A DNA stretch of 64,000 nt, from the NCBI RefSeq assembly GCF_001623875.1, contig NZ_LWAE01000008.1, positions 224,724 to 288,723 on the forward strand. The letters run 5' to 3'. The translations under genes were made by a program, and so were the position numbers. This stretch comes from Clostridium magnum DSM 2767 (lineage in GTDB: Bacteria; Bacillota; Clostridia; Clostridiales; Clostridiaceae). Positions 25,993 to 34,890 of the stretch are shown piece by piece (the first letter of the stretch is position 1; the number at the start of each line of letters is the position of its first letter). Below the pieces are notes generated by a model. That model did not search any database, was not told the origin of the DNA, and saw only the letters and a program-made list of their open reading frames with translations.

Positions 25993-27948
25993 ATGATTAA
26001 TATTTCAGAAATATACGATCAATGGGAGAAGTTTATTAAAAACAATGAAATGCCTAAAAACATAAGAACTGATATATTGGACTCTTGGCTAAGATGCAGA
26101 AAATATAAAGTTGATACTTATTACCGTATAGGAAAGGAAATAAGTAAAGAAGAATTTGAAAAAGCACTAATTGAACACAAGGAACTCATTGAAATAGCAA
26201 TACCTATAATGCTGGATATATTTAAACTTTTAAAGGACACAGATTACTCAATTGTGTTAACCGATGAGAATGCAGTGATTCTTGAGGTTATTGGAAATGA
26301 AAAAATAATGGAAAAGAATAGAGAGTTAAATTTTTTAAAAGGATGTAAGTGGACAGAAGAATGTGTAGGTACTAATGCTATTGGAACATGTCTTTATTTA
26401 GATAAACCTATTCATACTTTAGGTGCAGAGCATTATTGTAAAAAACAACATGGATGGACTTGCTCCGCTGCACCGATACATGATGATAAAGGAAAGATTA
26501 TAGGCATTATTGATTTATCCGGACATTTTTATGATTTTCATACACATACCCTTGGAATAGTTGCTGAAGCTGCAAATGCTATAGAAAAACAATTTTCAAT
26601 AATTGAGCATAGAAAGTGGGCAGAAACGGCTATTAATTCTATCGATGAAGGAATTTTGGTTATAGATAATGATTTTTATGTAAAGGATTTTAATTTAAAA
26701 ATTTGTGAAATATTAAAGGTGTCTCAGCAAGAGTTTCATAAAATCAATATAAAAGTCCTACTGAAAGATATAATTAAAGATATGGATAACTTTAGTCAGA
26801 ATAATAAAATTAGTTATAGAGAAGTTAGTTTATACTTAGATAATCGCAGAGTAGAATGTAATATAAGTGTTACACTAGTACAAAAGGAACAGAAACATAT
26901 AGGTCATGTAATTGTGGTTAAAAAAGTTGATAGCCTACGAAATGTGGTTAACAAAATAGCAGGATTTTCCTCAAAATATTCCTTTGAGAACATAATAACT
27001 AATAGTCCGAAAATGTTATCCGTTATTCAAGAAGCCAAAAGTATTGCAGCATATGATTGTACTGTGTTAATTACAGGGGAAAGCGGAACCGGTAAGGAGC
27101 TATTTGCACACTCTATTCATAATGCCAGTAACAGACGCAATGGACCCTTTGTGGCAATTAATTGTGCTGCTTTACCGAAGGATCTGGTGGAAAGTGAGCT
27201 CTTTGGATATGAAAAAGGCTCATTTACCGGTGCTTCTAAGGAAGGCTGTCCTGGAAAGTTTGAATTGGCCAACGGAGGAACAATTTTTTTAGATGAAATT
27301 GGAGAATTACCGTTAGAAATTCAATCTAAGCTCCTTAGAGTTTTAGATAACCACACTATAACAAGAATTGGCGGAAAGTACGAAAGAAACTTAGATGTAA
27401 GGGTTATAGCTGCAACAAACAGAAATTTATACAATGAAATTCAAGGAAATAATTTTAGAGGTGATTTGTACTATAGGATAAATGTATTTAATATAAAATT
27501 GGTTCCACTTAGAGAACGACCAGAAGATATTGAACTTTGTGCAGAGTTTTTCTTACAGAGGCTAAATGATAAAAATCTGAGAACAAAAAAATTCTTTGAT
27601 AAAGAATTTATTAATGCGATTAAAAAACACAATTGGCCGGGAAATGTTAGAGAATTAGAAAATATTATTCAAAGAGCATATTACCTTTCAAAAAATGATA
27701 TGATTTCTTATTTGTCCATACCTGAATATATTAATGAGAATGAGGAAGATACTATAAGCACAACTAATTTCAACAGTACTAGACCTGATAAGTTAGAAGA
27801 AACTGAAAAGAGTTTAATCGTTAAAGCCTTGGAATATTCTGGTGGTAATGTTGTCAAAGCAAGCAAACTTATCGGTATTGGAAAGTCTACACTTTACAGA
27901 AAAATAAAGAAATATGAATTAAGCACAGTGCCAAAGTGGGAAAAGTAA
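25993..27948 (+). CDS. acoR: AcoR-like sigma-54-dependent transcription activator
   Basis: 651 residues. N-terminal GAF-type sensor (about 60-210), a PAS-like segment (about 215-320), the AAA+ sigma-54 interaction domain (about 335-570) and a Fis-type helix-turn-helix (about 605-645, GNVVKASKLIGIGKSTLYRK). Walker A is GESGTGKE, the sigma-54 contact loop is GSFTGA and Walker B is GGTIFLDEIGEL. It therefore should hydrolyse ATP to open sigma-54 promoters. It lies just before a perfect -24/-12 promoter and the acetoin operon, as AcoR does in Bacillus and other clostridia. Acetoin is the presumed inducer. Confidence 0.93.
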   Translation: MINISEIYDQWEKFIKNNEMPKNIRTDILDSWLRCRKYKVDTYYRIGKEISKEEFEKALIEHKELIEIAIPIMLDIFKLLKDTDYSIVLTDENAVILEVIGNEKIMEKNRELNFLKGCKWTEECVGTNAIGTCLYLDKPIHTLGAEHYCKKQHGWTCSAAPIHDDKGKIIGIIDLSGHFYDFHTHTLGIVAEAANAIEKQFSIIEHRKWAETAINSIDEGILVIDNDFYVKDFNLKICEILKVSQQEFHKINIKVLLKDIIKDMDNFSQNNKISYREVSLYLDNRRVECNISVTLVQKEQKHIGHVIVVKKVDSLRNVVNKIAGFSSKYSFENIITNSPKMLSVIQEAKSIAAYDCTVLITGESGTGKELFAHSIHNASNRRNGPFVAINCAALPKDLVESELFGYEKGSFTGASKEGCPGKFELANGGTIFLDEIGELPLEIQSKLLRVLDNHTITRIGGKYERNLDVRVIAATNRNLYNEIQGNNFRGDLYYRINVFNIKLVPLRERPEDIELCAEFFLQRLNDKNLRTKKFFDKEFINAIKKHNWPGNVRELENIIQRAYYLSKNDMISYLSIPEYINENEEDTISTTNFNSTRPDKLEETEKSLIVKALEYSGGNVVKASKLIGIGKSTLYRKIKKYELSTVPKWEK

Positions 27949-27985
27949 CTGAAAATTCCCACTTTGGCACTTTCTTTTTCCCATA
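27928..27985 (+). terminator. acoR terminator / inverted repeat
   Basis: 13-bp perfect arms GTGCCAAAGTGGG / CCCACTTTGGCAC, then TTTCTTTTTC. The left arm lies inside the last codons of acoR. Besides ending acoR it is about 70 bp before the sigma-54 promoter, so it might also bind an activator; that is speculative. Confidence 0.75.
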
Positions 27986-28041
27986 ATGAACTTTAGATTA
28001 AATAATTGCTTGCAATTAAAGGATTTTCCATGGGTTAAAAG

Positions 28042-28057
28042 TTGGCACGTATCTTGC
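28042..28057 (+). promoter_or_regulatory. Sigma-54 (-24/-12) promoter of the aco operon
   Basis: TTGGCACGTATCTTGC matches the consensus TGGCAC-N5-TTGC exactly. It sits downstream of acoR and upstream of the first aco operon gene. This ties the operon to AcoR and RpoN control. Confidence 0.95.
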
Positions 28058-28083
28058 TAATTAATATTAGTAAAAGGAAGGGG

Positions 28084-28449
28084 GTGTGTTTTATTAAGAG
28101 ATATGTAATAGAATTCGGATTAGGAGCAGATTTTCATGGTCAGGATGTTAACAGGGCAGCAGAAAAAGCTGTTACAGACGCTGTATCAAGAAGTTGTCTT
28201 TGCGGTCTAAAAGAAATTTTAGAACTGAGGGATATGGATAACGAAGTTCTTGTAAACGTCACCCTGGCAGTTTCAAATCCGGAAAAAATTGATGCAGAAA
28301 GGATTAAAAAGTGTTTGCCAATAGGAAGAAAAAATGTAATTGCAGTTAAGGGAGGATTAAAAGTTTCAGGATTGTACTATCCAGTTTTTGGAGATCTTGA
28401 TGACAGCATAGAAGTTGCAATAGCTTGTATTGAAGTGGGAATTAAATAA
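28084..28449 (+). CDS. Lin0512-family protein, first gene of the aco operon
   Basis: About 121 residues. The core reads KRYVIEFGLGADFHGQDVNR followed by AAEKAVTDAVSRSCLCGL, the signature of the small Lin0512 family (conserved, function unknown; FGxGxDFHGxD is typical). The family normally begins at M-K-R-Y; here that codon is ATT (28093) with AAGGAAGGGGG 9 bp before it. A GTG at 28084 is in frame but very close to the ribosome site. Either may be used. A longer frame starting inside the -12 promoter element cannot be real. Being first in the operon suggests a role in acetoin catabolism or in complex assembly. Confidence 0.8.
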   Translation: MCFIKRYVIEFGLGADFHGQDVNRAAEKAVTDAVSRSCLCGLKEILELRDMDNEVLVNVTLAVSNPEKIDAERIKKCLPIGRKNVIAVKGGLKVSGLYYPVFGDLDDSIEVAIACIEVGIK

Positions 28450-28470
28450 AATCAATGGGAGGGAATAATT

Positions 28471-29451
28471 TTGAGTATATCAAACAGTAAAATTATTGAT
28501 ATGTATAAAACCATGTTAAAAATAAGAAAATTTGAGGAAGTTGCTATGAATGCCTCTGCGGAAGGAAGAATTCCTGGATTTATTCATCTTTATATAGGTG
28601 AAGAAGCAGTGGCTACAGGTGTTTGTGCTAATTTAAATGATAAGGATTATATAACAAGTACTCATAGAGGACATGGCCACATAGTTGCAAAGGGTGGAGA
28701 TTTAAAATTAATGATGGCAGAGCTTTTTGGAAAAGCAACAGGATATTGTAAAGGAAGAGGCGGCTCAATGCATATAGCAGATGCTACAAAAGGTATTTTA
28801 GGGGCAAATGGTATAGTAGGGGCTGGTCACGATTTAGCTTTAGGAGCAGGTTTAAGTGCACAATACAGAGGAACGAATGAGGTTTGCATATGTTTCTTTG
28901 GAGATGCATCAACAAATCAAGGTACATTCCATGAAGCATTAAATATGGCTAGCGTATGGAAACTACCAATTGTATTTGTATGTGAAAATAATGGATATGG
29001 TATATCAACAAGCCAGAAGAGGCATATGGCTATTAAGGATGTAGCAGATAGAGGAGTAGGTTATAACGTTCCTGGAGTTGTAGTTGACGGAAATGACGTT
29101 TTTGCAGTTTACGAAGCAGCAGGTGAGGCTATAAAAAGAGCAAGAGAAGGCAAAGGACCAACATTATTAGAATGCAAGACTTATAGACACAGAGGACACT
29201 TTGAGGGAGATCCAATGACTTATAAGCCAAAGGAAGAGCAAGATATGTGGTTGAAAAAGGATCCTATACCAAGATTTGAAAAACATATACTTAATAATGA
29301 AGTTTTAAGCGAAGAAGGAATAAAAGAAGTACAAGATGATATTGAGAACCAAATCAAGGAAGCTGTAGCATTCGCAGATAACAGTCCAATACCTAATGTA
29401 GAGACAGCACTTGAAGATGTCTATAGTGACATAAAAGAGGAGGGAAGATAA
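28471..29451 (+). CDS. acoA: Acetoin dehydrogenase E1 alpha subunit
   Basis: 326 residues. Thiamine diphosphate-dependent E1 alpha: the binding motif runs GDASTNQGTFHEALNMA ... ENNGYG, and the phosphorylation-loop region is present (TYRHRGHFEGDP). With AcoB it forms the alpha2beta2 E1 that cleaves acetoin into acetaldehyde and an acetyl group passed to AcoC. TTG start after GGGAGGGAATAATT. It is followed 1 bp later by acoB. The HIADATKGILGANGIVGAG segment is characteristic of acetoin rather than pyruvate E1. Confidence 0.95.
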   Translation: MSISNSKIIDMYKTMLKIRKFEEVAMNASAEGRIPGFIHLYIGEEAVATGVCANLNDKDYITSTHRGHGHIVAKGGDLKLMMAELFGKATGYCKGRGGSMHIADATKGILGANGIVGAGHDLALGAGLSAQYRGTNEVCICFFGDASTNQGTFHEALNMASVWKLPIVFVCENNGYGISTSQKRHMAIKDVADRGVGYNVPGVVVDGNDVFAVYEAAGEAIKRAREGKGPTLLECKTYRHRGHFEGDPMTYKPKEEQDMWLKKDPIPRFEKHILNNEVLSEEGIKEVQDDIENQIKEAVAFADNSPIPNVETALEDVYSDIKEEGR

Positions 29452-29452
29452 T

Positions 29453-30424
29453 ATGAAAACTATGACTTATATGGAAGCTTTGAGAGAAGCAATGAGAATT
29501 AAAATGAAGGAAGATGAAAAGGTTTTAATATTAGGAGAAGATGTAGGAGCCTTTGGAGGATGTTTTGGATTAACAGCAGGACTTTTTGATGAGTTTGGTG
29601 ACAAAAGAGTAAAAGATACTCCAATATCTGAAGGAGCAATAGTTGGGTGTGCTATAGGAGCAGCAGCTACAGGATTAAAGCCAATTGCAGAGATAATGAT
29701 GGGAGATTTTGTTACAGTTGCAATGGACATGCTAGTTAATCAGGCTGCAAAGCTCAGATATATGTTTGGAGGAAAAATAAGTCTTCCAATGGTTGTTAGA
29801 TTGCCAGGCGGTGCTGGACTATCAGCTGCTGCTCAACATTCACAATCTTTAGAGGCTTGGCTTACACATGTACCTGGAATTAAAGTTGTTTATCCATCAA
29901 CTCCAGCTGATGCAGCAGGATTACTGCTTACAGCTATAGATGACGACAATCCTGTTGCATTTATAGAGCATAAAGCAATGTACGGCTTAAAAGGTGAAGT
30001 GCCAGATGATATAAAGCCAATACCATTTGGAGTTGCTGATATAAAGAGAGAAGGAAACGATGTTACTATTATAGCTACAGGTAAAATGGTTCATGAAGCT
30101 TTAAAAGCTGCTGAGCAGCTTTCAAAGGATGGAATTGAAGTAGAAGTAGTAGATCCTAGAACATTATTCCCTCTAGATAAAGAAACTATATTTAATTCTG
30201 TAAATAAAACTGGAAAAGTGGTAGTTGTTACAGAAGAAAATAAAAGAGGAGGATATGGTGGAGAAATTTCTGCTATGATAAGTGAAGAAATTTTTGATTC
30301 TCTTGATGCACCTGTAGTTAGAATTGGAGCACTTAATACTCCAATACCATTTGCACCAAACCTCGAGAGTTATGTAATTCCTGCTTCAAAGGATATAGTT
30401 AATTGGGTAAAAGGTTTATTTTAA
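29453..30424 (+). CDS. acoB: Acetoin dehydrogenase E1 beta subunit
   Basis: 323 residues, full length for E1 beta. N-terminal EALREAMRIKMKEDEKVLILGEDVG, the FGLTAGLFDEFGDKRVKDTPISE segment and a transketolase C-terminal domain (about 200-320; EVVDPRTLFPLD, VVTEENKRGGYGGEI). It completes the TPP site at the subunit interface with AcoA. Ribosome site GAGGGAAGATA overlaps the acoA stop region, so the two are translationally linked. Confidence 0.95.
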   Translation: MKTMTYMEALREAMRIKMKEDEKVLILGEDVGAFGGCFGLTAGLFDEFGDKRVKDTPISEGAIVGCAIGAAATGLKPIAEIMMGDFVTVAMDMLVNQAAKLRYMFGGKISLPMVVRLPGGAGLSAAAQHSQSLEAWLTHVPGIKVVYPSTPADAAGLLLTAIDDDNPVAFIEHKAMYGLKGEVPDDIKPIPFGVADIKREGNDVTIIATGKMVHEALKAAEQLSKDGIEVEVVDPRTLFPLDKETIFNSVNKTGKVVVVTEENKRGGYGGEISAMISEEIFDSLDAPVVRIGALNTPIPFAPNLESYVIPASKDIVNWVKGLF

Positions 30425-30429
30425 TGTTA

Positions 30430-30451
30430 TTTGGGGGATATTTCCCCCAAA
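30430..30451 (+). promoter_or_regulatory. Small intercistronic hairpin between acoB and acoX
   Basis: TTGGGGGA-TAT-TTCCCCCAA, perfect 8-bp stem with no T run. Its place between genes suggests an RNA stability or processing element rather than a terminator. Confidence 0.5.
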
Positions 30452-30468
30452 TTTAGAGGCGGTTGTAT

Positions 30469-31467
30469 ATGAATAAAATTGGGATTATAGCCAATCCATC
30501 ATCTGGTAAAGATATTAGACGACTGGTATCTCATGCTACAACAGTTGATAACAATGAAAAGGTAAATATAGTTGAAAGAATAGTTCTTTCTGCTCAAGCT
30601 TTTGGTGTAACAAAAGTGTATATTATGGCTGATACCTATCAAATCGGATATAAGGTTGAAGATAATCTATCAACTTTAGGTGAATTAACAGCTGAAATAA
30701 ATGTACTGGACATGGAGATCAGTGGTACACTCTATGATACTATGAATGCAGCTGAAAAGATGGAAGAGCTGGAAGTAGATTGTATAGTTATCTTAGGAGG
30801 AGATGGAACCAGTAGGGCCGTTGCAAAAATAATAAAAAATATACCAATAATAGCTGTATCAACAGGCACCAACAATGTTTATCCCGAGATGATAGAAGGA
30901 ACTGTAGCAGGGATGGCAGCAGCAGCAGTTGCCAGCAAAAAATTTGATATAAATGAAATATGTTTTAAAGATAAGAGAATTGAAATTTGTAGAAATGAAA
31001 AATTAATAGATATTGCTTTAATAGATGCAGTAATTTCAAAAAATTTGTATGTTGGTAGTAAAGCCATATGGAATGTTGAAGATATACTAAAGATTATTGT
31101 TTCAAGAGCACATCCTGCATCAATAGGCTTTTCGGCTATTGTTGGATGCAGAATGATTGTCAGTAAGAATGATGATTTTGGAGCAGCTGTTGACTTAACT
31201 AGTAATAAACAAAAAATTACTGCACCAGTTGCAGCTGGAATTATAACACCTATTCATATGGAAGATGCTGAGATAATTAATCTTAATGCGACCTATGAAT
31301 TTATTAGTAAAGAAGGCGGGACCATTGCTTTAGACGGAGAAAGAGAAATCGCTTTCAAGGCTGGGGAAAGATTCGTTTTTAAAATAACAAGGAATGGTCC
31401 TTTACATGTGGATATTATAAAAACTTTAGAAATAGCTCAAAAAAAGGGATTCTTTAAAATAGTTTAA
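30469..31467 (+). CDS. acoX: AcoX-like ATP-NAD kinase family protein
   Basis: 332 residues from ATG 30469 (GAGGCGG upstream; a TTG at 30463 is less likely). The nucleotide-binding glycine motif VILGGDGTSRAV and the substrate stretch STGTNNVYPEM place it in the NAD kinase/diacylglycerol kinase fold. AcoX genes regularly sit in acetoin operons of clostridia and proteobacteria, and the protein is not essential for E1-E2-E3 activity in known systems. A small-molecule kinase role is likely, but the substrate is not established. Confidence 0.88.
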   Translation: MNKIGIIANPSSGKDIRRLVSHATTVDNNEKVNIVERIVLSAQAFGVTKVYIMADTYQIGYKVEDNLSTLGELTAEINVLDMEISGTLYDTMNAAEKMEELEVDCIVILGGDGTSRAVAKIIKNIPIIAVSTGTNNVYPEMIEGTVAGMAAAAVASKKFDINEICFKDKRIEICRNEKLIDIALIDAVISKNLYVGSKAIWNVEDILKIIVSRAHPASIGFSAIVGCRMIVSKNDDFGAAVDLTSNKQKITAPVAAGIITPIHMEDAEIINLNATYEFISKEGGTIALDGEREIAFKAGERFVFKITRNGPLHVDIIKTLEIAQKKGFFKIV

Positions 31468-31497
31468 TTAAAAAGTATGAAACGAGGAGGATTAAAT

Positions 31498-32829
31498 ATG
31501 GCAAAGATTGTAGTTATGCCGAAGCTAGGATTGACAATGACAGAAGGTACATTGGTGACTTGGAAAAAGGCTGAAGGAGATCAAGTTAAAGTCGGAGAGA
31601 TTTTTTTTGAGGTATCAACAGATAAACTGACTAATGAAGTTGAAGCAAGTGATGAAGGAATAGTAAGAAAATTGCTTGTAAATGAAGGAGATACAGTTGA
31701 GTGCTTAAAGCCAGTTGCAATTATTGGCAGTGCTGATGAGGATATATCTTCTTTATTAAATGGTTCATCTGAAGGAAGTGAATCAGCAGAGCAAAATGAT
31801 ACAAAAGCACCTAAAAAAGAAGCTGAAGCTCCTAAAGGTGCAGTAGAAAAACAACAAGGAAAAGTAAAAGCTTCTCCGGCTGCTAAGAAGCTAGCTGCAG
31901 AAAATAATATAGATATCACATTAGTTGAAGGTACAGGTCCACAGGGAAGAATAACAACTGAAGATGTGGAAAAGTATATTGAAGACAGTAAAAATGCATC
32001 AAAAGCATCTCCGATGGCAAGTAAAGTAGCAGCGGAATTAAATGTTGATTTATCAACAATTGAAAAAGATGGAAGAATAATGAAAGAGGATGTTTTATCT
32101 CTTTGCAAGGGTAATGCTCCAGAGGAGTGCAAGGTTAATGCTTCAGAAGATAAATATACTGAAAAGATAGTACCAATGACTCAAATTAGAAAGATAATTT
32201 CCGCTAGAATGCATGAAAGCTGGATTACTTCTCCAACAGTAACTTATGATATAAAGGTTGATATGACTAGCCTAAAGAGATTTAAGGATGCACTTAAAGA
32301 TGTGTGTAAAGTAACTTATACAGATTTAATTGTAAAAATAGTTTCAAAAGTATTACTTCAATTCCCTCTTCTTAACTGTTCTATCAATGGAAATGAATTA
32401 ATTACCAGAAATTATGTTAATATGGGTGTAGCAGTTGCTATAGATGGAGGATTAGTAGTGCCAGTTGTTAAGTATGCAAATGAAAAGGGCTTAAAGGAAA
32501 TATCTACTGAGGTTAAAGATTTAGCTAAGAAAGCCAAAAGTAATCAACTTAAACCTGAGAATATGACCGGAGGTACATTTACAATAACTAACCTTGGAAT
32601 GTTTGGAATAGAGTATTTTTCACCAATTATAAATCAACCTGAAGTGGCTATTTTGGGAGTAAATAAAATTACGGAGACTCCAGTTGTACAAAATGGTGAA
32701 ATAGTAATAAAACCACTTATGAATTTATCCCTTACTGCGGACCATAGGGCAGTGGATGGTTCTGTTGCTGCTCAATTCTTGTCAAAGGTAAAAGAATACA
32801 TGGAAAAACCAGAGCTATTGATGTTATAG
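31498..32829 (+). CDS. acoC: Acetoin dehydrogenase E2 (dihydrolipoamide acetyltransferase)
   Basis: 443 residues from ATG 31498 (GAGGAGG upstream). Lipoyl domain about 1-78 with lipoyl-Lys43 in STDKLTNE. An Ala/Glu/Lys linker follows, then two apparent subunit-binding domains in tandem (about 118-155, ASPAAKKLAAENNID ... GRITTEDVEKYI; about 163-198, ASPMASKVAAELNVD ... GRIMKEDVLSL). The catalytic domain is about 212-443 with active-site TADHRAVDGS. It takes the acetyl group from E1 and transfers it to CoA. One binding domain is usual, so the second is notable. Confidence 0.95.
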   Translation: MAKIVVMPKLGLTMTEGTLVTWKKAEGDQVKVGEIFFEVSTDKLTNEVEASDEGIVRKLLVNEGDTVECLKPVAIIGSADEDISSLLNGSSEGSESAEQNDTKAPKKEAEAPKGAVEKQQGKVKASPAAKKLAAENNIDITLVEGTGPQGRITTEDVEKYIEDSKNASKASPMASKVAAELNVDLSTIEKDGRIMKEDVLSLCKGNAPEECKVNASEDKYTEKIVPMTQIRKIISARMHESWITSPTVTYDIKVDMTSLKRFKDALKDVCKVTYTDLIVKIVSKVLLQFPLLNCSINGNELITRNYVNMGVAVAIDGGLVVPVVKYANEKGLKEISTEVKDLAKKAKSNQLKPENMTGGTFTITNLGMFGIEYFSPIINQPEVAILGVNKITETPVVQNGEIVIKPLMNLSLTADHRAVDGSVAAQFLSKVKEYMEKPELLML

Positions 32830-32844
32830 GGAGGAGGATTATAT

Positions 32845-34581
32845 ATGGCAAAGATTGTAGTTATGCCGAAACTAGGGTTGACAATGACAGAAGGTACATT
32901 GGTGACATGGAAAAAGGCTGAAGGAGATCAAGTTAAAGTCGGAGAAATTTTATTTGAGGTATCAACAGATAAGCTGACTAATGAAGTTGAATCAAGTGAT
33001 GAAGGAATAGTAAGAAAATTGCTTGTAAATGAAGGAGATGTAGTTGAGTGCCTGAACCCAGTTGCAATTATTGGTAGTGCTGATGAAGATATATCTTCTT
33101 TATTAAATGGTTCATCTGAAGGAAGTGGATCAGCAGAGCAAAGTGATACAAAAGCACCTAAAAAAGAAGTTGAAGCTGTTAAAGGTGGAGACAATTTAGT
33201 AGTTATAGGCGGGGGTCCAGGGGGATATGTTGCAGCTATTCGTGCTGCTCAATTGGGAGCAAAAGTTACATTAATTGAGAAGGAATCCCTTGGAGGAACA
33301 TGTTTAAATGTAGGCTGCATACCTACTAAGGTTTTATTACATTCTTCACAGCTGCTTACAGAAATGAAGGAAGGGGACAAACTTGGAATTGATATTGAGG
33401 GAAGCATAGTAGTTAATTGGAAACATATTCAAAAAAGAAAGAAGATTGTTATAAAAAAATTAGTTTCAGGGGTTTCTGGATTGTTAACTTGTAATAAAGT
33501 CAAAGTAATTAAAGGAACAGCGAAATTTGAATCAAAGGATACTATTTTAGTGACAAAAGAAGATGGGGTAGCGGAGAAAGTTAACTTTGACAATGCCATA
33601 ATTGCAACCGGTTCAATGCCCTTTATACCAGAAATAGAAGGCAATAAGCTGTCAGGGGTAATTGATAGTACAGGAGCATTAAGTTTAGAGAGTAACCCTG
33701 AAAGTATTGCAATTATCGGTGGAGGAGTAATAGGGGTAGAATTTGCAAGTATTTTCAACTCTTTAGGCTGTAAAGTAAGTATCATTGAGATGCTTCCACA
33801 TATTTTACCGCCAATGGACAGGGAAATTTCAGAAATAGCTAAGGCAAAGCTAATCAGGGATGGAATTAATATTAATAATAATTGTAAGGTTACTAGAATT
33901 GAACAGGGTGAAGATGGACTAAAAGTGTCATTTATAGGTGATAAAGGTGAAGAAAGCATAGATGTTGAAAAAGTACTCATTGCAGTAGGGCGACGTTCAA
34001 ATATCGAAGGTCTAGATGTAGAAAAGATTGGAGTAAAGACTGAGGGAGGATCTATCATAGTCAATGATAAAATGGAAACCAATGTTGAAGGGATTTATGC
34101 AATAGGTGATTGTACCGGCAAGATTATGCTAGCTCATGTAGCCTCAGATCAAGGTGTTGTGGCAGCGGAGAATATAATGGGCCAAAATAAAAAAATGGAT
34201 TATAAAACTGTACCTGCCTGTGTATATACTAAGCCAGAGTTAGCTTCTGTTGGTCTAACTGAAGAACAGGCAAAAGAAAAGGGAATTGATTATAAAGTAG
34301 GTAAATTCCAATTAGCAGCTAATGGAAAATCTCTTATAATGAATGAAACTGGAGGAGTTATTAAAATTATCACAGACAAAAAGTACGAGGAGATTTTAGG
34401 TGTTCATATACTTGGACCTAGAGCTACAGATTTGATAACGGAAGCAGCCTTAGCTTTAAGGTTAGAAGCTACTTTAGAAGAAATAATCACAACAGTACAT
34501 GCCCATCCAACTGTAGGAGAAGCGATGAAGGAAGCAGCTCTAGCAGTAAATAATCAAGCTATTCATATGATGAACAAGTAG
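32845..34581 (+). CDS. acoL: Acetoin dehydrogenase E3 with N-terminal lipoyl domain
   Basis: 578 residues. Lipoyl domain about 1-78 (Lys43), Ala/Lys linker, then dihydrolipoamide dehydrogenase about 115-578. FAD motif VVIGGGPGGYVAAIRAAQLG, redox disulfide GGTCLNVGCIPTK, NAD motif IIGGGVIGVEFASIF, and the catalytic HAHPTVGE near the C-terminus are all present. It reoxidises the lipoyl groups of AcoC with NAD. The first about 330 bp are nearly identical to the start of acoC (about 95% by eye), pointing to duplication or gene conversion. Ribosome site GGGAGGAGG. Confidence 0.95.
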   Translation: MAKIVVMPKLGLTMTEGTLVTWKKAEGDQVKVGEILFEVSTDKLTNEVESSDEGIVRKLLVNEGDVVECLNPVAIIGSADEDISSLLNGSSEGSGSAEQSDTKAPKKEVEAVKGGDNLVVIGGGPGGYVAAIRAAQLGAKVTLIEKESLGGTCLNVGCIPTKVLLHSSQLLTEMKEGDKLGIDIEGSIVVNWKHIQKRKKIVIKKLVSGVSGLLTCNKVKVIKGTAKFESKDTILVTKEDGVAEKVNFDNAIIATGSMPFIPEIEGNKLSGVIDSTGALSLESNPESIAIIGGGVIGVEFASIFNSLGCKVSIIEMLPHILPPMDREISEIAKAKLIRDGININNNCKVTRIEQGEDGLKVSFIGDKGEESIDVEKVLIAVGRRSNIEGLDVEKIGVKTEGGSIIVNDKMETNVEGIYAIGDCTGKIMLAHVASDQGVVAAENIMGQNKKMDYKTVPACVYTKPELASVGLTEEQAKEKGIDYKVGKFQLAANGKSLIMNETGGVIKIITDKKYEEILGVHILGPRATDLITEAALALRLEATLEEIITTVHAHPTVGEAMKEAALAVNNQAIHMMNK

Positions 34582-34589
34582 TTGAATAA

Positions 34590-34625
34590 TCAGGTACCCG
34601 TGCATATTTGCAAGGGTACCTAATT
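34590..34625 (+). terminator. Hairpin after acoL
   Basis: AGGTACCC ... GGGTACCT, perfect 8-bp stem, followed by TAATTAAA rather than a T run. It may be a weak terminator or a processing site between the aco genes and lipB-lipA. Confidence 0.5.
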
Positions 34626-34649
34626 AAACTATTAATTTAGAGGTGTAAT

Positions 34650-34850
34650 ATGAGACAAGTATGTATTGGAGACAGCTTAACCTATGGATATGGAGTTAGG
34701 GCAAAGAAAAACTGGAACTTTATAGATAGCTTTAAAGCTACTAATGATCTTATTATAGAGTTTAGTCGGTGGATAAAGAAATTTTCAAATCACAATAATA
34801 TCAATACGTTATTATTTAGGAATATTTATACAAGAATTATGAAGATATAA
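34650..34850 (+). pseudogene. Fragment of a GDSL/SGNH hydrolase
   Basis: 66 codons. The first 23 residues (MRQVCIGDSLTYGYGVRAKK) are the SGNH block I with the nucleophile Ser in GDSLT. The remaining 43 residues do not continue the hydrolase pattern and no Asp-His block is present, so most of the gene is missing. It has a GAGGTG ribosome site and could be translated, but not as an active enzyme. It lies between acoL and lipB. Confidence 0.65.
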
Positions 34851-34890
34851 CAAATGTCCCTACGTTAAGTAAAGGAGGGAGAAAGCTAAA

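Noticed and set aside
28042..28083. Upstream extension of the Lin0512 gene to a TTG at 28042
   Set aside because: That codon is part of the -24 promoter element, so it cannot lie in the transcript.
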